A DNA stretch of 64,000 nucleotides, from the NCBI GenBank assembly GCA_026545765.1, contig CM048839.1:50638677-50702676 (forward strand). Reading direction: 5' to 3'. The stretch's first letter is position 1, and each line of letters begins with the position of its first letter. Made by a program: the position numbers and the translations under genes. The notes beneath the pieces are model-generated. The model made no database searches, was not told the origin of the DNA, and saw nothing but the letters and a program-made list of their open reading frames with translations. This DNA is from Plantago major (taxonomy: Eukaryota; Streptophyta; Magnoliopsida; Lamiales; Plantaginaceae). Shown one piece after another: positions 1-10,969 of this stretch.

Positions 1-1224
1 CTTCCACGGACAACTCCTCACCCTCGAGCAGCCTCTTCGCAATGATCCGCTCCACCTCACTCTGTAATAGTCAAGTGTATACGAAATGAGCGACAATTTC
101 ATATTTAATTTATAATACACATGCATATACAACTGTAACACTTAGCAAATACACATACCGCAATAAGCTCGGACTTCTGGTCCACCCAAACGCCGTTCTT
201 GAACTTCCCCATCTTCATTTGCTCTAGGCAAGTCTGGGTTGGTTCAGGTTCAGCTAAAGAACATTATATATTGCAACAAGTAGTTAGTAAGTTGGTAGGA
301 ATGCAAACAAGTGGTAAATTGGTATAAATGAAAGCACACATATATACTTATCGACATCTGGCGATCAGTGACAACAGCTCGTGACCCGTAGTGGTGCCTG
401 GAAGAGCCCTTTCCATCTCGTGGCTCAGTCAGCTGGTTCTGCCTGTTCTTGTAGGACTGATCCTCGATGTGATTAATGCTCCAATACTCATGCCACATAG
501 CCCACTCTTCGTTCCCAATATGCCTGTACTGTGGCGGCTTTCCTTTGTCTCGGTATTTTTTCATGTCAGCCACCATATGCCTATACAGGTCAGAGCCCAA
601 ACTCTCGAAAACAGGCCACATCTGGGGAATAAGGCCAGTCGGAATGTAGTATTTTTTCTACATTCCAATTTCATTCAAAGTAAAAATTAATGCCCCAACG
701 TCACAATTTCAAGATAAACAATGGTGACTAACATATCACCCAAGTAAGTGGCTAACATACCACACAAATTGTCCTATAATTTACTAACACAATGGTGACT
801 AACATATCACCCAAGTAAGTGGCTAACATACCACACAAATTGTCCTAGAATTTGATAACACAATGGTGACTAATATATCACCCAAGTAAGTGGCTAACAT
901 ACCACACAAATTGTCCTAGAATTTACTAACACAATGATGACTAACATATCACCCAAATAAGTGGCTAACATACCACACAAATTGTCCTAGAATTTACTAA
1001 CACAATGGTGACTAACATATCACCCAATTAAGTGGCTAACATACCACACAAATTGTCAAAATAGTTCATTAATCGATTCTCTCTACAAATACAGCATTGT
1101 AACATTTACCACAACAAATTGTAAAATTTGAGCTTACCCGAAGCTAATCAAAGTAGAAGTGCTTCGTCTCAGCCTTCAGTGTGCTCCACTTTTCGCCTCC
1201 CTGGCCCGGCAACTCCCTCCTAAG
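1..1224 (-). pseudogene. CACTA (En/Spm) transposase-like gene, 3' exons, partial
   Basis: Minus-strand exons can be chained with consensus splice sites: about 1224-1138, 657-348, 253-159 and 59-1, running off the window edge. The 657-348 exon reads MWPVFESLGSDLYRHM, then EEWAMWHEYWS and a KNRQNQ...HHYGSRA stretch. The 253-159 exon gives QTCLEQMKMGKFKNGVWVDQ. This order (EW..W.eYW, K.NR, H..GS, then a G.WVD box) is the pattern of the plant Transposase_24 domain of CACTA/En-Spm proteins. The 1224-1138 exon has an in-frame TAG near its 3' end, so the copy is probably dead or the exon boundary is wrong. Family assignment comes from motif memory, and exon ends are inferred from GT/AG sites only. 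The 71-bp and 396-bp repeats sit in its introns or upstream region. Confidence 0.6.
721..1065. repeat. 71-bp tandem repeat, five copies
   Basis: The word ATGGTGACTAACATATCACC (or a one-base variant) starts at 721, 792, 863, 934 and 1005, an exact 71-bp spacing each time. The last unit is cut at about 1065. Units differ by only a few bases, so amplification or homogenisation is recent. The array lies between the inferred CACTA-gene exons 1138-1224 and 348-657, that is, in an intron. Confidence 0.95.
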
Positions 1225-1226
1225 CT

Positions 1227-3700
1227 GTAATTATTCTACTCCTTTATTGTGTTGTTTAACTCTCGAATAGAATTTTACATTTGTTGTTTATCCCACACCT
1301 TATGTGTTTGGTTTAACACTCAAGTAGAGTTCTTCGTTTGTTATACTGTTACTCCTTCTGTGCCTTGTTTAAATCTCGAATAGACTCCTTCGTTTGACAT
1401 CATCCCACTTCTTTAGTGTGATGTTTAACTCTCAAGTAGAGTTATTCTTTTGTTGTTCACCCCTCTCCAAATTGTCTTGTTTTTATCTCTCAAGTAGACT
1501 TGTTCGTTTTGTTGTTTATTCCATTCCTTTTGTGTTTTGTTTAACTCTCAAGTAGAGTTTTTCGTTCCTTATTTTATCACCACTCAGGTGTGTAGTTTAA
1601 ATCTCAGATTGACTTCTCCGTTTGTAATTATCCCACTCCTTTATTGTGTTGTTTAACTCTCGAGTAGAATTCTACATTTGTTGTTTATCCCACACCTTAT
1701 GTGTGTGGTTTAACACTCAAGTAGAGTTCTTCGTTTGTTATACTTTTACTCCTTCTGTGCCTTGTTTAAATCTCGAATAGACTTCTTCGTTTGACATTAT
1801 CCCACTTCTTTAGTGTGTTGTTTAACTCTCAAGTAGAGTTATTATTTTGTTGTTCATCCCTCTCCAAAGTGACTTGTTTATATCGATAAAATAGAGTTCT
1901 TCGGTTGTTGTTTATTGAATTCCTTTTGTGTTATGTTTAACTCTCAAGTATAGTTTTTCGTTCGTTATTTTATCACCCCTCAGGTATGTTGTTTAAATCT
2001 CAGATTGTCTTCTCCGTTTGTAATTATCCCACTCCTTTATTGTGTTGTTTATTTCTCTGTAGAATTTTACATTTGTTGTTTATCCCACTCCTTATGTCTG
2101 TAGTTTAACTCTCAAGTAGAGTTCTTCGTTTGTTATACTCTTAGTCCTTCTATGCATTGTTTAAATCTCGAATAGACTTCTTCGTTTGACATTATCCCAC
2201 TCCATTAGTGTGTGGTTTAACTCTCAAGTAGAGTTATTCGTTTGTTGTTCATACCTCTCCAAATCGTCTTGTTTTTATCTCTCAAGTAGAGTTGTTCGTT
2301 TTGTTGTTTATTCCATTCCTTTTGTGTTTTGTTAAACTCTCAAGTAGAGTTTTTCGTTCCTTATTTTATCACCCCTCAGGTGTGTAGTTTAAATCTTAGT
2401 TGACTTCTCCGTTTGTAATTATCCCACTCCTTTATTGTGTTGTTTAACTTTCGAGTAGAATTTTACATTTGTTGTTTATCCCACACCTTATGTGTGTGGT
2501 TTAACACTCAAGTAGAGTTCTTCGTTTGTTATACTTTTACTCCTTCTGTGCCTTGTTTAAATCTCGAATAGACTTCTTCGTTTGACATTATCCCACTTCT
2601 TTAGTGTGTTGTTTAACTCTCAAGTAGAGTTATTCTTTTGTTGTTCATCCCTCTCCAAAGTGACTTGTTTATATCGCTCAAATAGAGTTGTTCGGTTGTT
2701 GTTTATTGAATTCCTTTTGTGTTATGTTTAACTCTCAAGTAGAGTTTTTCGTACGTTATTTTATCACCCCTCAGGTGTGTTGTTTAAATCTCAGATTGTC
2801 TTCTCCGTTTGTAATTATCCCACTCCTTTATTGTGTTGTTTAACTCTCGTTTAGAATGTTACATTTGTTGTTTATCCCACTCCTTATGTGTGTGGTTTAA
2901 CTCTCAAGTAGAGTTCTTCGTTTGTTATACTCTTACTTCTCCTATGCATTGTTTAAATCTCGAACAGACTTATTCGTTACAGTATCCCACTCATTTAGTG
3001 TGTTGTTTAACTCTCAAGTAGAGTTATTCGTTTGTTGTTCATACCTCTCCAAATTGTCTTGTTTTTATCTCTCAAGTAGACTTGTTCGTTTTGTTGTTTA
3101 TTCCATTCCTTTTTGTGTTTTGTTTAATTCTCAAGTAGAGTTTTTTGTTCCTTATTTTATCACCACTCAGGTGTGTAGTTTAAATCTCAGATTGACTTCT
3201 CCGTTTGTAATTATCCCACTCCTTTATTGTGTTGTTTAACTCTCGAGTAGAATTTTACATTTGTTGTTTATCCCACACCTTATGTGTGTGGTTTAACACT
3301 CAAGTAGAGTTCTTCGTTTGTTATACTTTTACTCCTTCTGTGCCTTGTTTAAATCTCGAATAGACTTCTTCGTTTGACATTATCCCACTTCTTTAGTGTG
3401 TTGTTTAACTCTCAAGTAGAGTTATTCTTTTGTTGTTCATCCCTCTCCAAAGTGACTTGTTTATATCGCTCAAATAGAGTTGTTCGGTTGTTGTTTATTG
3501 AATTCCTTTTGTGTTATGTTTAACTCTCAAGTAGAGTTTTTCGTTCGTTATTTTATCACCCCTCAGGTGTGTTGTTTAAATCTCAGATTGTCTTCTTCGT
3601 TTGTAATTATCCCACTCATTTATTGTGTTGTTTAACTTTCGTGTAGAATTTTACATTTGTTGTTTATTCCACTCCTTGTGTGTGGTTTAACTGTCACACA
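1227..3700. repeat. Hierarchical tandem array: 56 bp within 396 bp within 792 bp
   Basis: The anchor GTAATTATCCCACTCC starts at about 1227 (as a variant), 1624, 2020, 2415, 2811, 3207 and 3603, giving a 395-397 bp period. Each 396-bp unit is made of seven related pieces of about 56 bp that begin TTTAA and carry CTCAAGTAGAGTT or a variant. Units alternate in type: 1, 3 and 5 carry CTTGTTTTTATCTCTCAAG, while 2, 4 and 6 carry GACTTGTTTATATCG. The true higher-order unit is therefore a 792-bp dimer present three times. A partial seventh unit ends near 3700. Short open frames inside (for example 2833-3239) follow the repeat and are not genes. The left edge abuts the inferred acceptor of the CACTA-like exon 1224-1138. 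Confidence 0.95.
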
Positions 3701-3828
3701 TTACGAGTAGCATTTGAAATACATGGGGTCCTCATGTATTTGAGAAGTGTGTTTCAAATGCACTTTTTTCAGTATGTGCGAAAGGGCACCTTTATACCCC
3801 ATTTTTTAAACCCAAGAAACATCCCGGC

Positions 3829-3836
3829 TATAAATA
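3829..3836 (+). promoter_or_regulatory. Possible TATA box after the array
   Basis: TATAAATA lies in GGCTATAAATACCC, about 130 bp after the tandem array ends. A C/T- and CCA-rich leader follows, then an ATG at 3938. The layout resembles a plant core promoter plus 5' UTR. Nothing proves transcription. Confidence 0.35.
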
Positions 3837-3937
3837 CCCAATATGTATTCTCCTTCCTCCAGCTTCTCATCCACTTCACCACCACAACCACCATCATCCC
3901 AGGCCAAATCATCACCTTCTCCTCCTCCTTCACATTC

Positions 3938-4051
3938 ATGGCGAACCCCAGTTCCCCTTACTCCCTACTTACCGCCATAACCTACTCCACAATCCCAATC
4001 TGCCACAACCACCGCCCAAATCACCTTCTCCTCCTTTTTGCTAATCTCTGA
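3938..4051 (+). other. Short 37-codon ORF downstream of the TATA-like site
   Basis: From ATG 3938 the frame reads MANPSSPYSLLTAITYST, then a His/Pro/Leu-rich tail ending LLLLFANL before TGA. I recognise no domain. The frame is open further upstream to 3680, but the codons there run into the tandem array. It could be the first exon of a lost transposon gene, or chance. It is listed only because it follows a TATA-like element and a leader-like stretch. Confidence 0.15.
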
Positions 4052-5199
4052 TGTGTTTAATACATTTGTAATAGCTTGTGACAGCACCGCATAATTACAT
4101 CTTTTCTAAGTCAACTTTGTTTGATGATTAACTTTGGAATCTGTTTTTTTTTTTTTCTTTTTGATGTGATATACTTCCAGATTTCAGTAATGACATGGAC
4201 AAAATTTGTACTAGTTTGCCATGGATTGGATGGAATTTTTGGTTATGCATAACAAGTTCCAATCTTACAATTAAATTTAGAGGCTAATTAGAGTTGGTTG
4301 TTGTTTATTTTGTGTTAAGCAAGGATGAACAAGTTTTAATGCCATTTTATTGTTCTTCAAATTTAAAAAAATTGTTTATTAAAAAAAGATGCACTTGAAA
4401 TACAAACATAAACCAATCACAAAATGCACATCATATGCATTTGCAACATTGTTTATAGCAAAAGTGGGCTCCATAGAACAAAACACACCTAAACCAATCG
4501 TCAAAACTATTTTTAAATGCTTTTCATATGTTCCAAACGCATCCGAAATGCAATGTGTAAAAGTGCTACCAATCGCTGTAATTTGTGGCCAACCTGCATT
4601 TTCAAACACAAATTTCCATTCGGACCTTAAATGTGCAATTTGACTAAAACAAAATGCGTTTCGAAACTTAAAGTCCCTCAAACCTTTTACAGACTGCATA
4701 GTATTTTGCTTCCAGGCTTTATACACCGTGAAAACATTTTGTGATGATGTACCGGTTAGCATTGGAGTACGTTTGCCTTGATGTTAAGCTAGCTACTCCC
4801 TCATATAGTCATATTCATAATATAAGATGTTTTTTCACACAAATTAATACAACTCTCTCTTCATTAGTTTTGGTAAATGATTGAGAACATAATGTTAATG
4901 TCTTGAACAGATAAATATTCCAATAAAAGATGAAAAATGTGCTTAGTTTTTGTAGTGTCCAAGACAAATAAATGAAAAAATAATAGCATCAATAGGTTGG
5001 ATGCGCAATAAATGAAAAAAGATATAATCAACACTTCAATTATAAACTTCGCTCTACTTGAGAGTTCCTCTCTCTGATCTAGAAATTGAGTCCTCACAAT
5101 GTGTAAGTCTAAATTGATTTCATTGTCCTAAACCAATGAGTTCACATCCCATAATTTCCGAGTGTATTTGGTAAGGCAGTTATAATGTTCCGAGTGATT
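4052..5199. other. Intergenic / transposon remnant with no identified gene
   Basis: A+T-rich sequence. Several short words related to GCATTTGAAATGCA occur on both strands between 4389 and 4690, and earlier at about 3710-3760. That is the sort of subterminal motif seen in DNA transposons, but I could not define termini. Overlapping open frames at 4379-4762 (minus, 127 codons) and 4389-4643 (plus) resemble nothing I know. Confidence 0.3.
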
Positions 5200-5458
5200 C
5201 ATGGCACTAGCCAGGATTTTCGGTTTGCAAGTTGTGCTTTATCTAGTTAGTCTTTGCCTTTCTTTTTTCTCTTTTCTGTTTCATTTTCCAATTTTCCTTT
5301 CTTTTCCTGTTCGCCTCCCTGGAACCTATCTCTTTTGGTGCTTGGAGTGTTGTTTTTCCTTTTTGGTTGTGTTTGTCAGGTTGTTCTTGTTTGCTTTTAC
5401 TGTCCCCTTACTCCGTAGTTCTCATCTCTTCACCGATAATTTGTTCCGTTGGTGTTGT

Positions 5459-6926
5459 GATGAAAAAAATACTAGAAAGTTTGGGGAACAAATGTGTCTT
5501 ACGAATTCGGAATTGGAGAAGGTACAGATTCCGAAAAATATTTGGAACACCGTTTTAGTGGATTATGAGCTTTGTTTGGTTGGGAGGGTACTTACAAGGA
5601 AAACTATCAACTTAGAAGCTTTTGAACGTACTCTTATTTCTAGGTGGAATATTCCACGGATGGTGCGGATGTAAAAAAATTGGTGATTATAGGTTTCTAA
5701 TTCGTTTCTCACATGTGGTGGACAAAAATCGTGTTTTCTCTAAGGGTCATTGGGCTTTTGACAAGAACCTCGTAGTCTTACAAGATTTGAAGAATGGTGA
5801 GGAACCGCTCACTGTTCCCTTAGAGGAATGCGATTTTTTTATTCATGTGTTTGGTGTGCCTGTGATGATGATGCATAGATCGATGGATGAATCGTTGGGG
5901 AATGCGATGGGCAGGTTTAAACTTATGGATAATACGGATTCGAAATGTTTCTCTGCAACGGCTCTACGTTTTCGGGTGACTATTGATATCACTAAGCCTT
6001 TGCGTCGTATGATTCAAATAGCTGGTCCTGATGGGAGAGTAATTAAGATACGATTAGCCTATGAACGCTTACTGAATTTCTGCTATTTCTGTGGTCTGCT
6101 TGGTCATTTGGTTCGGGATTGTTGTGATTGTCTGGAACTTGCAGATCATAATGGGGATATTCTAGACAACAAACTCTCTTACGGTGATTGGCTAAGAACT
6201 CATTTGAATGCTCAACAGCCAAAGGTGATGATGGGTAGTTTATTTTGGAATTACGGTCGAGTTCCACGATCAACTTCAGGTGATAAATCAGTTCCAACAT
6301 CAAGTTTGTTTGAGGAAGCAGATCGACATTGTTCAAAGAAACAAAGCAATAATTCGTCTGATCGTTGCAATCCAGAAATTCATGAGGAGCAGTTGGACAC
6401 GGCAGTTACCAAAGAATGTGGTTTGGATAAAGGTAAAGTAGTTATGGTTGGTGCGGAAGTTGAGATTGCAGTTTCCAATATGAATCAGTTTATTCATGAG
6501 TCTCCTGGTTCTTCCAAAATTGTCGATTCCGACCCGCAAAACACAACCTGCATGATGTGCATTGACCCAAAACCTTTAATCCTAACTGATCCTATAACTG
6601 ACCCAGTAAAGCCCAACCCAAGCGAACCCACCCCTCTAGCTATAATCCCAACTCCACTTCCCACTGCAACCCATGACTTAGTACACGAAACCCAGAATAC
6701 CTTTTACTTGCAGCTCACTTCCTTTAAGTCCAACATCTTACCCAAAACCCCTGTTGGCCCAAAACGTAAACTACATCGGCCCAAGATTATTAGGAGCTCC
6801 CTTCAAACCAATACTTCACCTTCTGATGCTTCCATTTTTCGGCTATTCCTAAGAAACGAGGCAGACCATTTGGTAGTAAGAATAAAGGTGCTTAGTGTGA
6901 GAGTTTGGAGTCACAGAATCAAGTGA
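5459..6926 (+). pseudogene. LINE A ORF1 (nucleic-acid-binding protein), frameshifted
   Basis: The frame from about 5459 encodes WNTVLVDYELCLVGRVLTRK and INLEAFERTL, the start of the DUF4283 domain of plant LINE ORF1. It stops at about 5674 next to an A7 run. The continuation is in another frame (from about 5622) with DYRFLIRFSH, FIHVFGVPVMMMHRSM and KPLRRMIQIA. A CCHC zinc knuckle follows, CYFCGLLGHLVRDC, spacing C-x2-C-x4-H-x4-C. The rest is a Pro/Ser/Thr-rich tail. In the family this protein binds LINE RNA in the ribonucleoprotein. One frameshift is enough to inactivate it. Confidence 0.85.
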
Positions 6927-7013
6927 ATGATGATTTCAGTCAGAAAAAAAGGTGTTGTGAGTTGGTTCTAGCTAATTCAGTACCAGAGGCGGAAAGCAAC
7001 CTCGCCTATCGCA

Positions 7014-8792
7014 ATGAGTATCTTAAGTTGGAATTGTCAAGGTTTGGGGAACCTTCGGACAATTCGTGTTTTAGGAGATCTCTTACGAGATTTCGTCCCC
7101 AATGTTGTCTTTCTCATGGAAACAAAATTGGATGTTTATGGGATTGACAAGTTAAAATCTAAGTGGAATATGTTTGGAATTGGTGTTGCTTATGTTGGTA
7201 AATCTGGTGGATTGGCTCTCTTATGGGATAAAAGTACTTCAGTTTCTATTTCGAGCTATTTTAGAAACCATATTGATGCTAATGTTCAACTTTCGGGTAG
7301 CCCTATCATTTGGAGATTTACGGGCTTTTATGGGGAACCAGATACAGCTAAACGCAAGCGAACTTGGAATTTGCTCAAAACTTTACTTACTCATTCCTCT
7401 AGAGAGTGGTTAGTCATGGATGATTTTAATGAGATTCTTAGCCATGGTGAGAAACAAGGTGATCCCTCTATGCCAGAATGGAGATTACGAGATTTTAGGA
7501 TACTCTGTCACATAATGATTTGTTCGACTTAGGATTTACGGGATACCCCTTTACTTGGAGTAACAAAAGGGAATTATCTAATAATACCAAGTTGAGATTG
7601 GATAGAGGGGTAACAAACGTAAATTGGTCTGTATTGTTTCCTAATGCTCAAATACGCCACTTAGTGGTCAGAAGATCAGATCATGCTCCAATTCTAGCCA
7701 CTGTTTTTACTACCCAGCCAACCCGTCCGAAATCCTTTAGTTAGAAACAATTTCGCTTCGAATCGGTTTGGATCTGCTCTTCCGATTGTCGAAAGGTTAT
7801 TGGTGATAGCTGGAATAATGATGATGGGATTGATGTCAATTTGGAAAATTGTATAATTGGTTTACTCATCTGGAGTCGTCAGAACTACCCAAATATCTGG
7901 GCTGAAATTCGTAAATTGAATGGTGAATTGGAGAGGTTACAGAAAGTTCCATATACGGCAGATGTGAAAGCAACTGACAAGAAATTGAAACTGGATCTTG
8001 AAGATATGCTTGATAGAGAAGAAGTGTTATGGAAGTAGAGGGCTAAAACCCAATGGTTAGCCGAGGGAGATCGTAATACACGCTTCTTCCACAATCAAGC
8101 TTCAAAACGGGCAAAACAGAATTTGGTATCTGGGTTAAGGGATTATACTGGGGTGTTGAAATCCGATCTGAACAGTATGGGAGCCATTGCAGTACAGTAT
8201 TTCAGATATATATTTTCCAGCACCAACCCGACAGAGCATATTATTAAAGAAATCGTGAGAACTATGGGGCCAAAGGCGGACAGTACTATCAATCAGGATT
8301 TTTCTCGACCATTCACTGCTGAGGAGGTAAAAATTGCACTTTTCCATTTGTTTCCTACAAAATCTCCTGGCCCTTATGGCATGCCTGCACTTTTTTACCA
8401 AGAATTTTTGAATATTATAGGCATAAATATTTCTGACTGTGTGTTTAATATTCTTAATAACAGATGTTTAAACCCTAAGCTAAATTATACTCACATTTTT
8501 CTGATTCCCAAAGACCAAGCACCAGATTTGATTACACAATTTCGACCAATCAGTCTAAGCAATGTTATTTTTGAAATAGCCTCTAAGGCTATTACAAATA
8601 GACTGAAACCCCATATGCATAACCTTATAGCCGAAACCCAATCTGCCTTTGTACCTAGTAGATTAATCACCGATAACGTCTTGGTCTTTATGAAGTTAAC
8701 CATTTTCTTAAGCGAAAAAATGAAAGGCAAAGACTCTTATATGTCTTTAAAACTATATATGAGTAAGGCTTATGATCGAGTTGAATGGCTAT
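7014..8792 (+). pseudogene. LINE A ORF2, endonuclease and N-terminal reverse transcriptase
   Basis: It opens with MSILSWNCQGLGN, the first apurinic-endonuclease-like motif. VFLMETKLD (catalytic Glu), a degenerate DDFNEIL (usually GDFNEIL) and SDHAPIL (terminal Asp-His) follow. A frameshift at about 7530 and stops near 7743 and 8037 break the frame. RT follows with KSPGPYGMPALFYQ, FRPISLSN, ITNRLKPHMH, TQSAFVPSRLITDN and SKAYDRVEW. The frame is cut at 8792 by the poly-T end of LINE B and resumes at about 16896. In family members this protein nicks target DNA and primes reverse transcription there. Confidence 0.9.
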
Positions 8793-9877
8793 TCCTTTTT
8801 TTTTTTGAATCGGCAAATAATTTTATTAATAAAGATCAAGAGCACAAGAAATGCTCCCAACGAACAAGATACAAAGAGATAAACCAATGAAACAAATCGT
8901 CCCAGACAAAATAACTCGAACCCAAACCACTACTAAACTGTCTACTAGAGTATAAAACTGAACTCTTAACCCCAAATAATTCAAAATACAAAGTGAGCCT
9001 TCCATCCAACACTGATCAGTTAAATTGGCATCCTTTTTTCTTCTCCACCAGAATAGTCCCCTGACTCAAGCATTTACATACTTAGATAAAATCCACCGTC
9101 AATTCATCATGTACACCGGTAGTGTCTGTTTTACCGAAGTCTGCACTTTTGTGCGTGTTAGTTTGGTATACGTGTCCATCAACCCTCACGACTCAGAGGC
9201 TGATATTGGATAGTATCTGGAAACGCCCAACACGACAACGGTGATGAATACCACCACAGATCCATTCCGGGCCCATTCTTAATCACATTCCTCCACCCTA
9301 TGCTGTCTTTCAAGTCACGTGGCAAGCAATTTAAAATGTGATCAAGGGCAAAGGCTCGAAACACAATAAAAAACCTCAAGATATTTAAGAATGAATCACC
9401 ATGGTCCATCCCCTCGAGTCCTCAAGATATTCAAAACTAAATCACTGTGGTCTAGTTACTTGAGTTAGGACATCGATAGTCATTGAATTGCATAATCCAC
9501 TTCTCAATATCGAGTCTACTCACCCCATATAGATTTAGTACCCAAATAGGCATCCACAAAGGTCCGCTAGTTAGCCATGCTGCTGCACCTTGACCCCACA
9601 TCACCACACTTCCACGCCACCATCATAATTCCTTGCCTTAATGGTCTTCTTGTTGTCTTCCTCTCTGACAGTAATGAATTCCATCCACACTGTTCACTTC
9701 CACCACTGTACACAGTTACATGTCTTTGCCAGCCCATTTATTATTACTAGCCGCCACCTTTTCCAAAATCTGCACGTCAAACAGCATACCAAAATCGACA
9801 GACAGAGACCATCACACCAAGAAATTCAACAGACAGAGACTGACGGCGACTTACAGAGAGTAACGTAGTGCCAAAAA
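8793..9877 (-). other. LINE B 3' UTR and poly-A tail
   Basis: No coding potential was recognised on either strand. On the minus strand it follows the ORF2 stop and ends with AATAAAATTATTTGCCGATT before A10-11. It is long for a LINE 3' UTR. Short open frames here (9025-9213, 9179-9409, 9641-9868) have no family resemblance. Confidence 0.75.
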
Positions 9878-10969
9878 TCAGTTCAGACACAAAACAGGTG
9901 CAGTTAACCAAGAATCAAAGTGAGTGTAATTAATTAATCTTCCTTTTCCTTTCAACCAGGACCAACTATGTAACTTAATAGAGTCAAAAACACTGGCAGG
10001 AGACAAAATTTCATTTTAAAATAATATCTTATTTCTTGCATGCCAAATGCTCCAAACCGTTACATGCCACAATAAAATCCAAGCCTTCTTATCACCATTA
10101 CACTTTAATTTACAATGATTTTCAAAAAGCTCCAAAATACTCGCACCTCTAACATCACTACAATTTAGCCAACTATACACAAGGGACCACACCTTCTGAG
10201 CAAAATCACACTCACCAAAGATATGCCAAGAACTCTCTAGCACCTTCAAACCACACAACTTACACTCTCGATCACTCTCACAAATAATCAAACCTCTTTT
10301 TTCCAAATTTTCTTTTGAAGGTATTCTATCTTGAAGGAGCTTCCAAGTAAAAATATTCACCTTTAGAGGTACCAAGTTATTCCAAATGAGAGAAGCCCAA
10401 CGTTTCATGTCACTCACCTCCGCTCTTGTATTCAACTCTTTATACCCTTCCTTCGTCGAATACACTCCTTCCTTCCCACTCAACCACATCCAAGCATCAA
10501 CTTTAGTATTAACAAGATTACAAATGCTCAACTTCTCTTCGATTTCCTTGACTACTACTTTATCACGATCAAATAACTCTCGTTCCCAACACCACTCCCA
10601 AACCCTATCTTCACCATTACACACAAGTCTATCCTTTACAACACACTCTTTATGAACCTCCAACCTATAAAGCCGAGGATATAACTCTCTAAGACTCTTA
10701 TCTAAACCCCCCCCCCCCCACTTCTCCTTCCAAAACATCGTATTACCCCCATCCCCTAACTTTTTTAAACAATTATTCTTAAACCAAGCTTGAGATCCTA
10801 CACAATTTAAAATATTCCGCCACCACTCCGACCAATGACCTCTACGCGAACCATCCCACAACTCTCCACACTATCCATCAAGCTCCCATACTTCGAATTA
10901 ATGACCTTAGCCCACAACTCACTTCCACTGTTCAGTAACCTCCAACCCCATCTTCCTAGCAAAGCTTGA
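9878..10969 (-). pseudogene. LINE B ORF2 C-terminal part (zinc-binding RT-associated domain)
   Basis: The minus-strand frame from 10861 gives GHWSEWWRNI, TMFWKEKWGG, YSTKEGYKEL and WNNLVPLKVNIFTWKLLQDR. The zinc-binding stretch is CKLCGLKVLESSWHIFGEC, a C-x2-C...H...C set as in zf-RVT domains of plant LINEs. A TAA at 10016-10018 interrupts RNKILF; the same frame then continues NEILSPASVFDSIKLHSWSW to a natural stop at 9878. Between about 10970 and 10862 the coding sequence (LTLFNQALLGRWGWRLLNS) needs two frame changes. Total lesions here: one stop and two frameshifts. Confidence 0.85.

Noticed and set aside
2833..3239. Short open frames within the 396-bp array (62 and 105 codons)
   Set aside because: They follow the repeat period and show no amino-acid family pattern.
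1227..3700. CRISPR-like direct repeats
   Set aside because: The units are contiguous and related end to end, with no unique spacers. Sequence context is plant nuclear.
4379..4762. 127-codon minus-strand frame
   Set aside because: No known motif and an overlapping open frame on the other strand. It looks like composition.
8793..8810. Poly-T as an isolated low-complexity tract
   Set aside because: It is the poly-A tail of the minus-strand LINE B, because the preceding minus-strand sequence has AATAAA and follows ORF2.
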